A stretch of DNA of 59,170 nucleotides from Rhodococcus sp. CH91 (GTDB taxonomy: Bacteria > Actinomycetota > Actinomycetes > Mycobacteriales > Mycobacteriaceae). The notes beneath the pieces were generated by a model, which did no database searches, was not told the origin of the DNA, and saw nothing but the letters and a program-made list of their open reading frames with translations. The stretch spans positions 19,611 through 78,780 of the forward strand of contig NZ_JAKFYR010000015.1 in the NCBI RefSeq assembly GCF_022554085.1, written 5' to 3'. How positions within the stretch are numbered: position 1 is the first letter of the stretch; the number at the start of each line of letters is the position of its first letter. Positions 35,907 to 44,340 of this stretch are shown one piece after another. A program made the position numbers and the translations under genes.

Positions 35907-36884
35907 ATGTCCCGCCGGGCCGGCACCGGTGGAATGACAAGCATGACGATGGACAACTCACGATCACATGGAAATCTCCTCCCCCCCAACGCGGACCACC
36001 CGACCACCGCCGCACTCGGTGAGTCCGCATTCGTCCGCAGGCGCGGTGTCCTGTGGTTCCTCCTGATCGCCTTCGGGGGCGCATGGTTGCCGTGGCTGGT
36101 GGTATATGCGGCGGGTGGATCCATGGACAACGTGCTGATCCAGCTCGCGACGGCAGCCTTCGTCCCTGCGATCGCCGCCTGCGTGGTGCGCCGGTGGGTG
36201 ACACGGCAGGGATTCGTGAACTCGGGTCTGGGACTGGACGTGCGCCGATACTGGCCGTACCTGGTCACCGCGGTGACGATCCCGTGGGGGGTGCTGCTCG
36301 TCGCGGTCGGTGCGGCAGTCGTCGCCGGCTGGTCGCCGTCGGACGCGGACGTGAGCGGTTCGTCCTGGGCCTATCTTGCGGTGGGGCCGCTGATCTGCAT
36401 CGCATCAGCGCCGATCTTCTGGGGTGAGGAATACGGCTGGACCGCCTATCTGCGAGACCGCCTGGTGCCGGGCCGGCCGATCACCACGACATTTCTCACG
36501 GGGACGATCTGGGGCGTGTGGCACTGGCCGTTGCCCTGGATCGGCTACTTCGGAGGGCACGTACAGGTGGACGCTGCCGTCGTGGCCATGCTTCTGTGGG
36601 TGCCGTTGAGCATCCTGCTCGAGTTCGTCATCGGGTGGTTGTGGTCGCAGACCGGATCGGTGTGGCCCGGTGCGATGCTGCACGCCGGCTGTAACCTCGT
36701 GGCCTCGCAGGGGCTCTATCTCGTCCTCGGCGATTCCTTCGGTCCGGACGCGACTACGCTGCTGCTGTGCGTGGGCCTCACTCCTTTCGTCGTGGCGATC
36801 GTCGCGACGGGACACACAGCCGGAGGACGCGAACCGGCTCGTGTGGATGGAGGGAACGGACGAAGTGACCAGGTCGACCTCTGA
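35907..36884 (+). CDS. CPBP-family intramembrane protease (Rce1/Abi type)
   Basis: A 325-residue protein with about eight membrane helices. Active-site motifs of the CPBP family are present: WGEEYGWTAYLRDRL (the EExxxR pair), GTIWGVWHWPL (catalytic His) and GAMLHAGCN (second His). These glutamic endopeptidases cleave prenylated proteins or act in peptide maturation and immunity. ATG 35907 is used; ATGs at 35934 and 35943 are equally plausible. The histidine kinase gene overlaps its end by 20 bp, placing the protease under or beside a two-component system. Confidence 0.8.
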   Translation: MSRRAGTGGMTSMTMDNSRSHGNLLPPNADHPTTAALGESAFVRRRGVLWFLLIAFGGAWLPWLVVYAAGGSMDNVLIQLATAAFVPAIAACVVRRWVTRQGFVNSGLGLDVRRYWPYLVTAVTIPWGVLLVAVGAAVVAGWSPSDADVSGSSWAYLAVGPLICIASAPIFWGEEYGWTAYLRDRLVPGRPITTTFLTGTIWGVWHWPLPWIGYFGGHVQVDAAVVAMLLWVPLSILLEFVIGWLWSQTGSVWPGAMLHAGCNLVASQGLYLVLGDSFGPDATTLLLCVGLTPFVVAIVATGHTAGGREPARVDGGNGRSDQVDL

Positions 36885-36900
36885 CGAAGTGACCCGGTCG
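36859..36900 (+). repeat. Short tandem duplication at the CPBP/kinase junction
   Basis: GACGAAGTGACCAGGTCG (36859-36876) recurs as GACGAAGTGACCCGGTCG (36883-36900), a 24-bp period with one mismatch. Each copy contains a GTG in the kinase frame, so the duplication creates two alternative starts. The second copy contains the CPBP stop. Confidence 0.85.
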
Positions 36901-38121
36901 GCCACCGGCCCTCTGTCCCTGACGGATGCGCTGCGCACCGGGCCTCGCTACCTCCTCAGCGGTTGGCCGGTGCGGGCGTTCACGGCGAACGCGCTGGCCG
37001 CAGTGGTCGGGCCGGTCACCACGCTGCTGCTGCTGCCACTGCTCGTCCCGGGCACAGCGCGCGGCGCCCGGCCCGCGCTGTGGGTGCCGCTGCTGAACGT
37101 CGAGGCCGCGCGGTTGTCGCTGATCGACGGGGAGGTCGCCGGGCGATTCCGAGCGGAGGCCGAATTCGCCGCGACCGGCGAGGCGATCCCGGTCCGGCGA
37201 CACCTCGCCTACATCCTTCTCATGGCGGTCATCGGCCCGGTGACATTCGCATTCACGCTGTTCGTGCTGCTGATCGACGTGGTCCTGCTCGCCGCGCCGT
37301 GGCTGGTCCACGACGGACCCGTCACCGTGCTGTTCTGGCAGATCGGTACCGAAGGGCACGCTTGGGTCGCTCCGGCGATCGGTGTGGTCACGACCGCGGT
37401 GACCGCCTACCTGGTGGGTCTGGCTGCCGTGGTGGACGCCCACCTGGCAACGTGGCTGATCGTCGACGGTTCGGTACTGCGCCGGGAAGTCACACGACTG
37501 ACCGACTCTCGTGCGTCGCTGCTCGAGGCCGTCGAACACGAACGGCGCCGGATCGAGAGCGAACTCCACGACCGCGTACAACACCGACTGGTCGCGCTCG
37601 CACTGACCCTCGGCATGGCCGAGTCCGTCCACGGGAACGATCCGGCAGGGCAGTTGGCCCGGCTCGCCCACGGGCAACTCGACGAGGCGCTCGCCGAACT
37701 GCGAGCGGTGATCCTCGGTATCTCACCACGAGCCCTGACCGAGCACGGACTGGCCGCCGCCGTCACCGACCTCGTGGGGTCCTACCCGCTACGCGTCGAC
37801 GTCGATCTCGGAAACACCGAGACCCCGCATCGGTTGCCGTCCGCACTCGAGGACGCGGCCTACCGGGTGATCGCCGAGGCGCTGACCAACATCGTCAAAC
37901 ACGCCGGCGCCACGACCGCGGCGATCTCCGCCCGCCGAACAGGGACCTGGTGGGAGTTGACCGTCACCGACGACGGCGTCGGCAATGCTCAGGTACTTCC
38001 GGGACGCGGCCTGGATTCTCTGACGGCGCGCATCGACGCCGTGGACGGCACCCTGACCGTCACCAGCCCGGATCGGGGTCCTACCGAGATAATGATGAGA
38101 TGCCCGATCCCGACATCCTGA
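36865..38121 (+). CDS. NarL-type sensor histidine kinase
   Basis: A 418-residue membrane kinase. The N-terminal part has four hydrophobic segments in two pairs, typical of the actinobacterial Sensor domain. A dimerisation helix follows with ERRRIESELHDRVQHRLVAL and phospho-accepting His235. The HATPase core has AYRVIAEALTNIVKHAGA and TDDGVGNAQVLPGRGLDSL. It phosphorylates the downstream LuxR-type regulator, which it overlaps by 22 bp. GTG 36865 is chosen for the GGAGGGA site 10 bp upstream; GTG 36889 and ATG 36847 are alternatives. The signal is unknown. Confidence 0.88.
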   Translation: MTRSTSDEVTRSATGPLSLTDALRTGPRYLLSGWPVRAFTANALAAVVGPVTTLLLLPLLVPGTARGARPALWVPLLNVEAARLSLIDGEVAGRFRAEAEFAATGEAIPVRRHLAYILLMAVIGPVTFAFTLFVLLIDVVLLAAPWLVHDGPVTVLFWQIGTEGHAWVAPAIGVVTTAVTAYLVGLAAVVDAHLATWLIVDGSVLRREVTRLTDSRASLLEAVEHERRRIESELHDRVQHRLVALALTLGMAESVHGNDPAGQLARLAHGQLDEALAELRAVILGISPRALTEHGLAAAVTDLVGSYPLRVDVDLGNTETPHRLPSALEDAAYRVIAEALTNIVKHAGATTAAISARRTGTWWELTVTDDGVGNAQVLPGRGLDSLTARIDAVDGTLTVTSPDRGPTEIMMRCPIPTS

Positions 38122-38798
38122 GCTACCCGGCCGGTTCGGCTCTGAGAATCGTCCTGGCAGAGGACAGTCCGCTGCTGCGCGCCGGGATCGTCACCGTCGT
38201 CGAGTCGGACGGTCACACAGTGTGTGCCGCTGTCGGCACCGGCGACGATCTGGTCGCGGCGACCCTGGCCCACCGGCCGGATCTCATCGTCACCGACGTG
38301 CGGATGCCGCCGAACCACACGGACGACGGGATCCGTGCCGCACTGCACCTGCGTGGCCACCGTCCCGACCTGCCGATCCTCATTCTCTCCCAATACACCA
38401 CCGTCGCCTCGCTCGACGATCTGATCGGAGACGGTGCCTCGGCAGGCCGAGCGGGCCTCGGCTACCTGCTCAAGGATCGGGTCGCGCACGTCCGGCACTT
38501 CCTCGACACGCTGTCCGCGATCGCCCGGGGCGCCACGGTGATCGATCCCGACATCATCACGGCGCTCATCGGCCGGGCAGGACGCCACGGCACACTCTCG
38601 ACACTCTCCCCCAGGGAGCGGGAGGTTCTGGCACTGATCGCTCAGGGGATGACCAACCATCAGATCGCGAGCCGGCTGACCGTCTCGGAGGCAGCCGTTC
38701 GGAAACACGTCGGGAACATCTTCGCCAAACTGCCCCTGGACGATTCCGGCGATCGGCGGGTCCTGGCGGCGCTGACCTACCTCAACAGTGAGCGTTGA
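38100..38798 (+). CDS. LuxR/NarL-family response regulator
   Basis: A 232-residue regulator. The receiver domain starts RIVLAEDSPLLRAGI with phospho-acceptor Asp66 in LIVTDVRMPP and the Lys in GYLLKDRV. The C-terminal LuxR helix-turn-helix is LSPREREVLALIAQGMTNHQI and RLTVSEAAVRKHVGNIFAKL. It is the partner of the overlapping histidine kinase. Targets may include the CPBP gene at the head of the operon, which is inference. Confidence 0.9.
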   Translation: MPDPDILSYPAGSALRIVLAEDSPLLRAGIVTVVESDGHTVCAAVGTGDDLVAATLAHRPDLIVTDVRMPPNHTDDGIRAALHLRGHRPDLPILILSQYTTVASLDDLIGDGASAGRAGLGYLLKDRVAHVRHFLDTLSAIARGATVIDPDIITALIGRAGRHGTLSTLSPREREVLALIAQGMTNHQIASRLTVSEAAVRKHVGNIFAKLPLDDSGDRRVLAALTYLNSER

Positions 38799-38893
38799 TC
38801 TCGCGCAGTCGACCTGCCCGAGGGGGATTCGAGAAACCGACAGGAACGCACACCACAATCGCGTGACCGTCGGACCGGACTGCCGAGTCGCTC

Positions 38894-39751
38894 CTACTTG
38901 CCGCTGTACACCGGGAAGACGCTCGAGGTGCCGTAGTCCCGGGCACGCAGGTCGCGCAGGGCTGTCATGTCCGGCTCCGAGATGACGAAGTCGACCTCGG
39001 CGTTGGAACGCATGTGGGCGGGATTCGACGTCTTCGGCAGTGACACCGTGCCCAGCTGCAGCGTGTACCGGATGCACAGTTGCGGGACGGAAACGTCGTA
39101 TCTGTCGGCCATCGCCTGCACGTCCGGGTTGTGCAGGATCTCGCCGTGCGCGATCGGTGAGTACGCCTCGACGAGGATGTTGTCGTTCTCGCAGTAGGCG
39201 ATCAGGTCGCTCGGGGTGTTGCCCGCGTGGACCAGCAGCTGGTTCGCATGCGGGACGACAGTGCTGCCCGCCAGTAGGTTTTCCAGGTCTTCCTGCAGGA
39301 AGTTCGACACGCCGATCGCTCGGAGCTTGCCCGCCGTGTAGGCCTCCTCCAGCGCGCGCCAGGCCTGGCGATTGCCCTCGCTGTAATCGCCGCCGCGGAA
39401 GTCGTTCCACGGTTGCGGGCTGTGGATCAGCATCAGGTCGATGTGGTCGAGTCCGAGCGTCGTCAGCGAGCCGTCGATGGCAGCCACCGCAGCCTCGTAG
39501 TTCTTGATCTCGGCCGCCAGTTTGGTCGACACGAACAGGTCGTCGCGGGCTGTTCCGGAGGTGCGGACGCCCTCGCCGACACCGCGTTCGTTCCCGTACG
39601 CCTGCGCGGTGTCGATGTTGCGGTAGCCGATCCGGATCGCGGCTCGTACCGCGTCGGCGGCGTTGTCGTCGTCGATGAACCAGGTGCCCAGTCCCAGCTT
39701 GGGGATGGTCACGTCGTTGGACAGTGTGTAGGCCTCGTTCAGGATGCTCAT
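38894..39751 (-). CDS. Aldo/keto reductase
   Basis: A 285-residue TIM-barrel reductase. The catalytic tetrad is visible: Asp and Tyr in DTAQAYGNERGVGEG, Lys in FVSTKLA, and His in LMLIHSPQPWND. The NADPH-site segments are IGVSNF and SLPKTSNPAHMRSN. It reduces aldehydes or ketones such as 2,5-diketogluconate-like or methylglyoxal-like compounds; the substrate is not predictable. It is convergent with the response-regulator gene; the 220 bp upstream contain no gene. Confidence 0.93.
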   Translation of the reverse strand: MSILNEAYTLSNDVTIPKLGLGTWFIDDDNAADAVRAAIRIGYRNIDTAQAYGNERGVGEGVRTSGTARDDLFVSTKLAAEIKNYEAAVAAIDGSLTTLGLDHIDLMLIHSPQPWNDFRGGDYSEGNRQAWRALEEAYTAGKLRAIGVSNFLQEDLENLLAGSTVVPHANQLLVHAGNTPSDLIAYCENDNILVEAYSPIAHGEILHNPDVQAMADRYDVSVPQLCIRYTLQLGTVSLPKTSNPAHMRSNAEVDFVISEPDMTALRDLRARDYGTSSVFPVYSGK

Positions 39752-39974
39752 GCGTTCTCTCCGTTCCTGCGCCCCTGGTGCAGGAGTGCCCATGCATCGA
39801 GTAAAGGCGCTTCACGGGATCTGTGCCAGCCCCCGCCGGGTTCCTTCCACCGGTAAGTCTTCGCTGCGCTGGAGTGAGCGGTGTCCATGAACGGCGAAGC
39901 AGAACGCGACCCACAATTCCACTCAGTAGGTTTCGACGACCTCGGCAGTCGTCCCCGACGAGATAATCGCCGAC

Positions 39975-40445
39975 ATGAATCATCCGTCGGATCTGGCCGG
40001 TCGCTACGCGGTCGCAGTGGACGAGCGTGACGCTGTCGCCCTCGCTGCAGTGTTCACCACGGACGCGGAGTTCGTGCGGCCACCCGGCTTGACGCGCGAC
40101 GCCGGCGCATCGGTCACGACCGGCGCCGATGCGATCGCCGCCGCGATCCTCGGGAGCGTCTCGCACCTGCACGGCACCCGTCACGCGGTGCACCAGCAGG
40201 TGATCGACATCGACGGCGACACCGCGGGCGGCACGGTCTACTGCCTGGCGCATCACCTGTACCGGGGCCGCGACGGAATGCGGGACGACGCGATAGCGGT
40301 CCGTTACCGGGACGAGTACCGCCGAACGGGCAACCGATGGCAGATCGCGCGCCGGGAACTTCTGATCGACTTCATCGAGAACCGCGCCGTGCGTGTGCCC
40401 GGCGTCCCGGCAGGTCCTCGGGATCCCGGAGACCGGCCGCGGTAG
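39975..40445 (+). CDS. SnoaL/NTF2-like family protein
   Basis: A 156-residue alpha+beta cone-fold protein. It opens LAGRYAVAVDERDAVALAAVFTTDAEFVRP and includes THHAVHQQVIDI-type beta strands (HGTRHAVHQQVIDIDGD) and a final RELLIDF strand, the pattern of SnoaL-like_4 proteins. These include steroid isomerase- and dehydratase-like enzymes. No substrate is evident. The MDMPI-type gene starts 52 bp downstream and may be co-transcribed. Confidence 0.78.
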   Translation: MNHPSDLAGRYAVAVDERDAVALAAVFTTDAEFVRPPGLTRDAGASVTTGADAIAAAILGSVSHLHGTRHAVHQQVIDIDGDTAGGTVYCLAHHLYRGRDGMRDDAIAVRYRDEYRRTGNRWQIARRELLIDFIENRAVRVPGVPAGPRDPGDRPR

Positions 40446-40497
40446 CAGTCGCCACGCGCTACCGTCGGAGCGACCGCACACCTACGAGGGAGTTGCG

Positions 40498-41121
40498 ATG
40501 GCGGAGTTCGAACGGGACCGGGCATTGCTGATCCGTCTGTGGCGGATGTGGGCCGAACGGGCCGCAGAGTTGTCCGGCACGCAGTGGACGACGCAGACCC
40601 GACTACCGGGCTGGACCGTGCGCGACATCTACGTGCACGTCACCCCCGACGTGATGATCGCGATGCTCGCCGCTCCCACGGTCGAGGGCGACGCGAAGGT
40701 CGCCAGCGCGGCGGAGATGCTCCGCGTCTTCAACGCCGACCCCGTCGCCGCCGAACCGATGCACGCTCAGCTCGCCGAGATGGTCCGGCAGGCCGCTGCC
40801 GATGTCGACCGCCGCACACTCGCAACGCGTTTCGGATCCGAGTTCCCCGCAGCCTTCGAACAGCTCGCGGGGTCGAGCCGTGCCGACGTGATCTCGCATC
40901 CGGTCCTGGAGTCGGTCACGCTCGGCGCCTTTCTCGACATGGCGATTCTCGAAACGACGGTTCACTGGCTCGACGTGGTGGACGCGGTCGGCGGCCCGCA
41001 GCCGGAGCAGGAGGCGCTCGAACGCGCACGCGACATCCTGGCTGCGGTGCCCGACCCGCTCGCGTTCGTCGAAGCGGCCTCGGGACGCTCGGGAGTGGCT
41101 GTGCTGCCGGTCATGCGCTGA
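40498..41121 (+). CDS. Mycothiol-dependent maleylpyruvate isomerase-like (MDMPI) protein
   Basis: A 207-residue DinB-fold protein with the N-terminal MDMPI pattern: LWRMWAERAAELSGTQW, LPGWTVRDIYVHV and, further on, TVHWLDVVDAVGG with the conserved metal-binding His. The family includes mycothiol S-transferases and maleylpyruvate isomerases of mycothiol-producing actinobacteria. The specific reaction is unknown. CGAGGGAGTT precedes the ATG. Confidence 0.8.
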   Translation: MAEFERDRALLIRLWRMWAERAAELSGTQWTTQTRLPGWTVRDIYVHVTPDVMIAMLAAPTVEGDAKVASAAEMLRVFNADPVAAEPMHAQLAEMVRQAAADVDRRTLATRFGSEFPAAFEQLAGSSRADVISHPVLESVTLGAFLDMAILETTVHWLDVVDAVGGPQPEQEALERARDILAAVPDPLAFVEAASGRSGVAVLPVMR

Positions 41122-41186
41122 GAACGACAAGGGCGTCGGGATCCTTGCACAGTCCTGCACGACCGGCAGCACCAGCCGCGCCGATG

Positions 41187-41732
41187 TCACCCCATCGACT
41201 TCGACCCGTCGAGAGCTTCACGGATGATGTCGGCGTGGCCGGCGTGTTGCGCCGTCTCGGCCACGATGTGAATCAGGGCACGCCGAACCGACCATGCCTC
41301 GTCCATGTTCCACGGCGCTTTCGGAAGCTCGTGGACCACATCCAGCGAGGGCAGTGTGCGGACCAGTTCGTCGGTCCGCGCGGCCACCTCGTCGTAGGCG
41401 GCGAGTACTGCTTCGAGACTCTCGCCGTCCTGAAGCTGGAAGTCCTTCGCCCGCTCGACGAAATCCTCCTCGGTCCACTCCGTGAAGTCCTTCTCCAGGT
41501 AAGCGGCGCCGACCACCAGGAATTCCGACCATCCCTTCTCGACTCCGGTGACGTGCTTGACGAGGCCCCCGATCGTCAGTGCGCTCACGGTGGTTCGCTC
41601 CCGCGCCTGCTCGGTGGTGAGATCGCGGGCGGTGAACCGCAGGAAGTGCCGTGCATGGGCGAGACTCGCCAGCAGATCGCGTCGTTCCTGATCGAGGGTC
41701 GGGGTGACGTTCTCGGTGATGGTGTCGGACAT
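41187..41732 (-). CDS. DinB-family metalloprotein
   Basis: A 181-residue four-helix DinB/DUF664-type protein. Conserved metal-site histidines are in GGLVKHVTGVEKGW and ALIHIVAETAQHAGHADIIREALDG. Members are divalent-metal-binding proteins, in some cases thiol transferases. It is divergent from a WYL regulator with a 17-bp palindrome between them and is probably that regulator's target. Confidence 0.85.
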   Translation of the reverse strand: MSDTITENVTPTLDQERRDLLASLAHARHFLRFTARDLTTEQARERTTVSALTIGGLVKHVTGVEKGWSEFLVVGAAYLEKDFTEWTEEDFVERAKDFQLQDGESLEAVLAAYDEVAARTDELVRTLPSLDVVHELPKAPWNMDEAWSVRRALIHIVAETAQHAGHADIIREALDGSKSMG

Positions 41733-41783
41733 GGTGTGCTCCTCGTCGTCGTGATCCGGTGAACACCACGCTAGGCGCCATTG

Positions 41784-41800
41784 GTGACAGTTTCTGTCAC
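41784..41800. promoter_or_regulatory. Candidate WYL-regulator operator upstream of dinB-like gene
   Basis: GTGACAG and CTGTCAC are perfect 7-bp arms around TTT, in the 100-bp gap between the divergent DinB-type gene and WYL regulator. The symmetry and placement parallel the dyad at the other WYL/VOC pair in this window. Confidence 0.6.
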
Positions 41801-41832
41801 TTATCGACCGTGAGGTGCGCGAGAATTTCCTC

Positions 41833-42780
41833 ATGGCCGACACGAGCTCCCGAACGCTGCGCCTTCTGTCTCTGCTGCAGACACATCGCTATTGGCTCGG
41901 GGCGGAACTCGCCGAGCGGATGGGGGTCTCCCTGCGCACACTGCGCCGGGACGTCGAGCGGCTGCGCGATCTGGGTTATCCGGTGCGGTCCGACCGCGGC
42001 GTCGGCGGCGGATACCAATTGGCGCCGGGAGCCTCGCTTCCCCCGCTCGCGCTCGACGACGACGAAGCGGTCGCGCTCGCCGTGGGGCTTCTCACCGCAG
42101 CACAGACCTCCATCGCGGGGATCGCCGAGATCTCGGTGCGGGCCCTGGCCAAGGTCATCCAGGTCATGCCGCCGCGTCTGCGCCGGCAGGTCGAGGCGCT
42201 CGATACTGCCACCGTCTCCGCCGACATTCCGTGGGCGAGCCGGGCCGCCGATTCGAAGCAGCTCGTGGCCGTCGCCCGGGCGTGCCGCGACGACGAACGA
42301 ATCACCTTCGAGTACACCGCAGCAGACGGTGCGGCGACCAGCAGGAGGGTGGAGCCGCGACAACTCGTGTCCCTCGGCCGACGGTGGTACCTGGTGGCAT
42401 TCGACCTCGACCGCGGCGATTGGCGCAGCTTCCGCCTGGACCGGATGACCGAGACCACCGCCACCGGCGTCCGGTTCCGGCCACGCGTACTTCCGGCCGG
42501 TGATGCCGCAGCATTCGTGGAGGGCGGGATCCGCAGCCGCTCCACTGTGAAGGTCGCCGCCGAACTCACCGCGCCCGCCCACGAGGTGCGGCGCAGGATC
42601 GGGCAGTGGGCGAGGGTGGTCACGATCGACGACGAACGGTGCCGAGTCGAGATCGATGCCGAGAGCATGGACTGGGCGGTCATCGCCGTGGGCATGTCAG
42701 GTGGACGGGTGGTTCGGGCGTCGCCGCCGGAGTTCGTCGATCGGCTGAAGGACTGGTCGGACCGGCTGACCGGAGCATGA
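41833..42780 (+). CDS. HTH/WYL-domain regulator divergent from DinB
   Basis: A 315-residue regulator. The winged helix reads LLSLLQTHRYWLGAELAERM and VSLRTLRRDVERLRDLGYPV, and the C-terminal WYL domain includes LVSLGRRWYLVAFDLDRGDWRSFRLDRM. The regulator probably acts on its divergent DinB neighbour. GTG 41815 would add six residues; ATG 41833 is preferred. The Old Yellow Enzyme gene begins 62 bp downstream and could be co-transcribed. Confidence 0.88.
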   Translation: MADTSSRTLRLLSLLQTHRYWLGAELAERMGVSLRTLRRDVERLRDLGYPVRSDRGVGGGYQLAPGASLPPLALDDDEAVALAVGLLTAAQTSIAGIAEISVRALAKVIQVMPPRLRRQVEALDTATVSADIPWASRAADSKQLVAVARACRDDERITFEYTAADGAATSRRVEPRQLVSLGRRWYLVAFDLDRGDWRSFRLDRMTETTATGVRFRPRVLPAGDAAAFVEGGIRSRSTVKVAAELTAPAHEVRRRIGQWARVVTIDDERCRVEIDAESMDWAVIAVGMSGGRVVRASPPEFVDRLKDWSDRLTGA

Positions 42781-42842
42781 CCCACCTCACAATCCGGCCT
42801 CCGCCGGGAATCTCACCGGGGCGAGTGTCGTTGCGTCCCCCT

Positions 42843-43919
42843 ATGGACTTGTTCACGCCCGTCGCCCTCGGCGACCTCGAGCTCACGAACCGCATCGTCA
42901 TGGCCCCGCTGACCCGGCTGCGGGGTGGTTCGGCCGGGGTCCCCGGAGATCTGATAGTCGAGCACTATCGTCAGCGGGCGAGTGTCGGCCTGATCATCGC
43001 CGAGGGCACCTACGTGAACTTCGAATCGCAGGCCTTCGTCGGACAGCCCGGGATCGTCACCGACGAGCAGGTCACCGGTTGGCGTCGCGTGGCCGACGCC
43101 GTGCACGAGCGGGACGGCCGCATCGTGGTGCAGTTGATGCACGGTGGCCGCGTCACGCACCCAGAGGTGAACGGCGGCCGCCGCGTCGTCGCACCGAGCG
43201 CCATCGCGATCGACGGCCAAGTGCACACGATGCAGGGCAAGCAGCCCTATCCGGTACCCCACGCACTCACGACCGAGGAGATCGGGTCCGTTGTCGACGA
43301 CTTCGTCGCCTCGGCTCGCCGAGCGATCGAGGCCGGACTCGACGGCGTGGAGGTCCACAGCGCCAACGGCTATCTTCTGCACGAGTTCCTCTCCCCCGCC
43401 TCGAACGATCGCGACGACGAATACGGCGGTTCCGTGGAGAACAGGATCCGGCTGGTCGTCGAGGTCGTGCAGGCAGTCGCGGAGACTGTCGGCGCCGGAC
43501 GTGTCGGATTGCGTATCTCTCCCGAGCACAACATCCAGGACGCGCTCGAGACCGATCGTGACGACGTGCGTGCAGTCTACGGTGCGCTCGTCGACGCCCT
43601 GCGCCCCCTGGGCTTGGCGTATCTGTCGGTGCTCCACCGGGTGCCCACCGGCGATCTGGTGCAGGAACTTCGGAACCGATTCGGCGGCAAGATGATCGCC
43701 AACAGCGGATTCGGCTCGCCGACCACCCGCGAGGAAGCGGTGCAGCTCATCGAGGACTCGCACGCCGATGCGGTGGCGGTGGGTCGCGCGGTGCTCGCGA
43801 ATCCCGATCTGGCCGAACGCTGGCGGGACGGACGACCGGAGAACGCACCGCGACCGGAATTGTTCTACGCATCCGGCGCCGAGGGTTACACCGACTATCC
43901 GTTCCTGCAGCCGGTCTGA
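42843..43919 (+). CDS. Old Yellow Enzyme-family ene-reductase
   Basis: A 358-residue FMN TIM-barrel enzyme. Landmarks are LTNRIVMAPLTRLRGG, VQLMHGGRVTHPEVNGG, the active-site His/Asn in GVEVHSANGYLLHEFLSP, NDRDDEYGGSVENRIR, and the phosphate-binding VGRAVLANPDLAERW. Ene-reductases reduce activated C=C bonds, nitro compounds or nitrate esters using NAD(P)H. No ribosome-binding site stands out before ATG 42843; it is chosen by homology with the family's normal start. Confidence 0.92.
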   Translation: MDLFTPVALGDLELTNRIVMAPLTRLRGGSAGVPGDLIVEHYRQRASVGLIIAEGTYVNFESQAFVGQPGIVTDEQVTGWRRVADAVHERDGRIVVQLMHGGRVTHPEVNGGRRVVAPSAIAIDGQVHTMQGKQPYPVPHALTTEEIGSVVDDFVASARRAIEAGLDGVEVHSANGYLLHEFLSPASNDRDDEYGGSVENRIRLVVEVVQAVAETVGAGRVGLRISPEHNIQDALETDRDDVRAVYGALVDALRPLGLAYLSVLHRVPTGDLVQELRNRFGGKMIANSGFGSPTTREEAVQLIEDSHADAVAVGRAVLANPDLAERWRDGRPENAPRPELFYASGAEGYTDYPFLQPV

Positions 43920-43933
43920 TTCCACCGGCACCG

Positions 43934-43954
43934 GACCCGGACGACAACCGGGTC
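43934..43954 (+). terminator. Terminator after the ene-reductase
   Basis: Perfect 7-bp arms GACCCGG and CCGGGTC around ACGACAA, followed by GTTT, begin 14 bp after the stop. A short intrinsic terminator is likely. Confidence 0.6.
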
Positions 43955-43959
43955 GTTTC

Positions 43960-44154
43960 TCAGTCGCTGTCCCGGAACAGGTCCGGCATGAGCCGTTCGA
44001 GCGACGGCCGCCATTCGCGGATCTGTTCCGGGAAGCACCGTGTCAGCACGTCGACCATGGCCGACGGCGCGATCGACGCGCCGGGCGAAGCCCCGAGGAG
44101 CCCGGCGATGCTGCCCTCAGCGCCGGTGATGGTCTCGGTGCCGAAGGCCAGCAC
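43960..44154 (-). pseudogene. Malate:quinone oxidoreductase C-terminal fragment
   Basis: The frame encodes a 64-residue piece that matches the C-terminal end of Mqo: FGTETITGAEGSIAGLLGASPGAS, then MVDVLTRCFPEQIREW and LMPDLF. Full Mqo is about 500 residues; only the last tenth is present. The reading frame can be extended upstream but loses the usual Mqo sequence. It is read as a degraded gene end. Confidence 0.6.
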
Positions 44155-44157
44155 TCC

Positions 44158-44340
44158 GATTTTCCGAGGATGGTCGCCCGAGGTCTCGGTGTTGCTCTCC
44201 TGCCATCCGCCGAGACGGCCGTACCCGGCACTTCGGTAATCCCTGACACGGGCGTAGAGAATCGAGCCATCGGACTGACGGTCGGGACGCGCAGACCCTC
44301 ACCTGCCGTTGCGCGACTTCACACTCATCTCACGGAACGA
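44158..44340 (+). pseudogene. Probable LysR-family effector-domain fragment
   Basis: The frame reads MVARGLGVALLPSAETAVPG, then ENRAIGLTVGTRRPSPAVARL, which resembles the end of a LysR substrate-binding domain. There is no helix-turn-helix or start on its 5' side, where the mqo fragment lies on the other strand. Its 3' part overlaps the FAD-monooxygenase end. The minus-strand frame in this stretch also looks protein-like, so the call is tentative. Confidence 0.4.
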
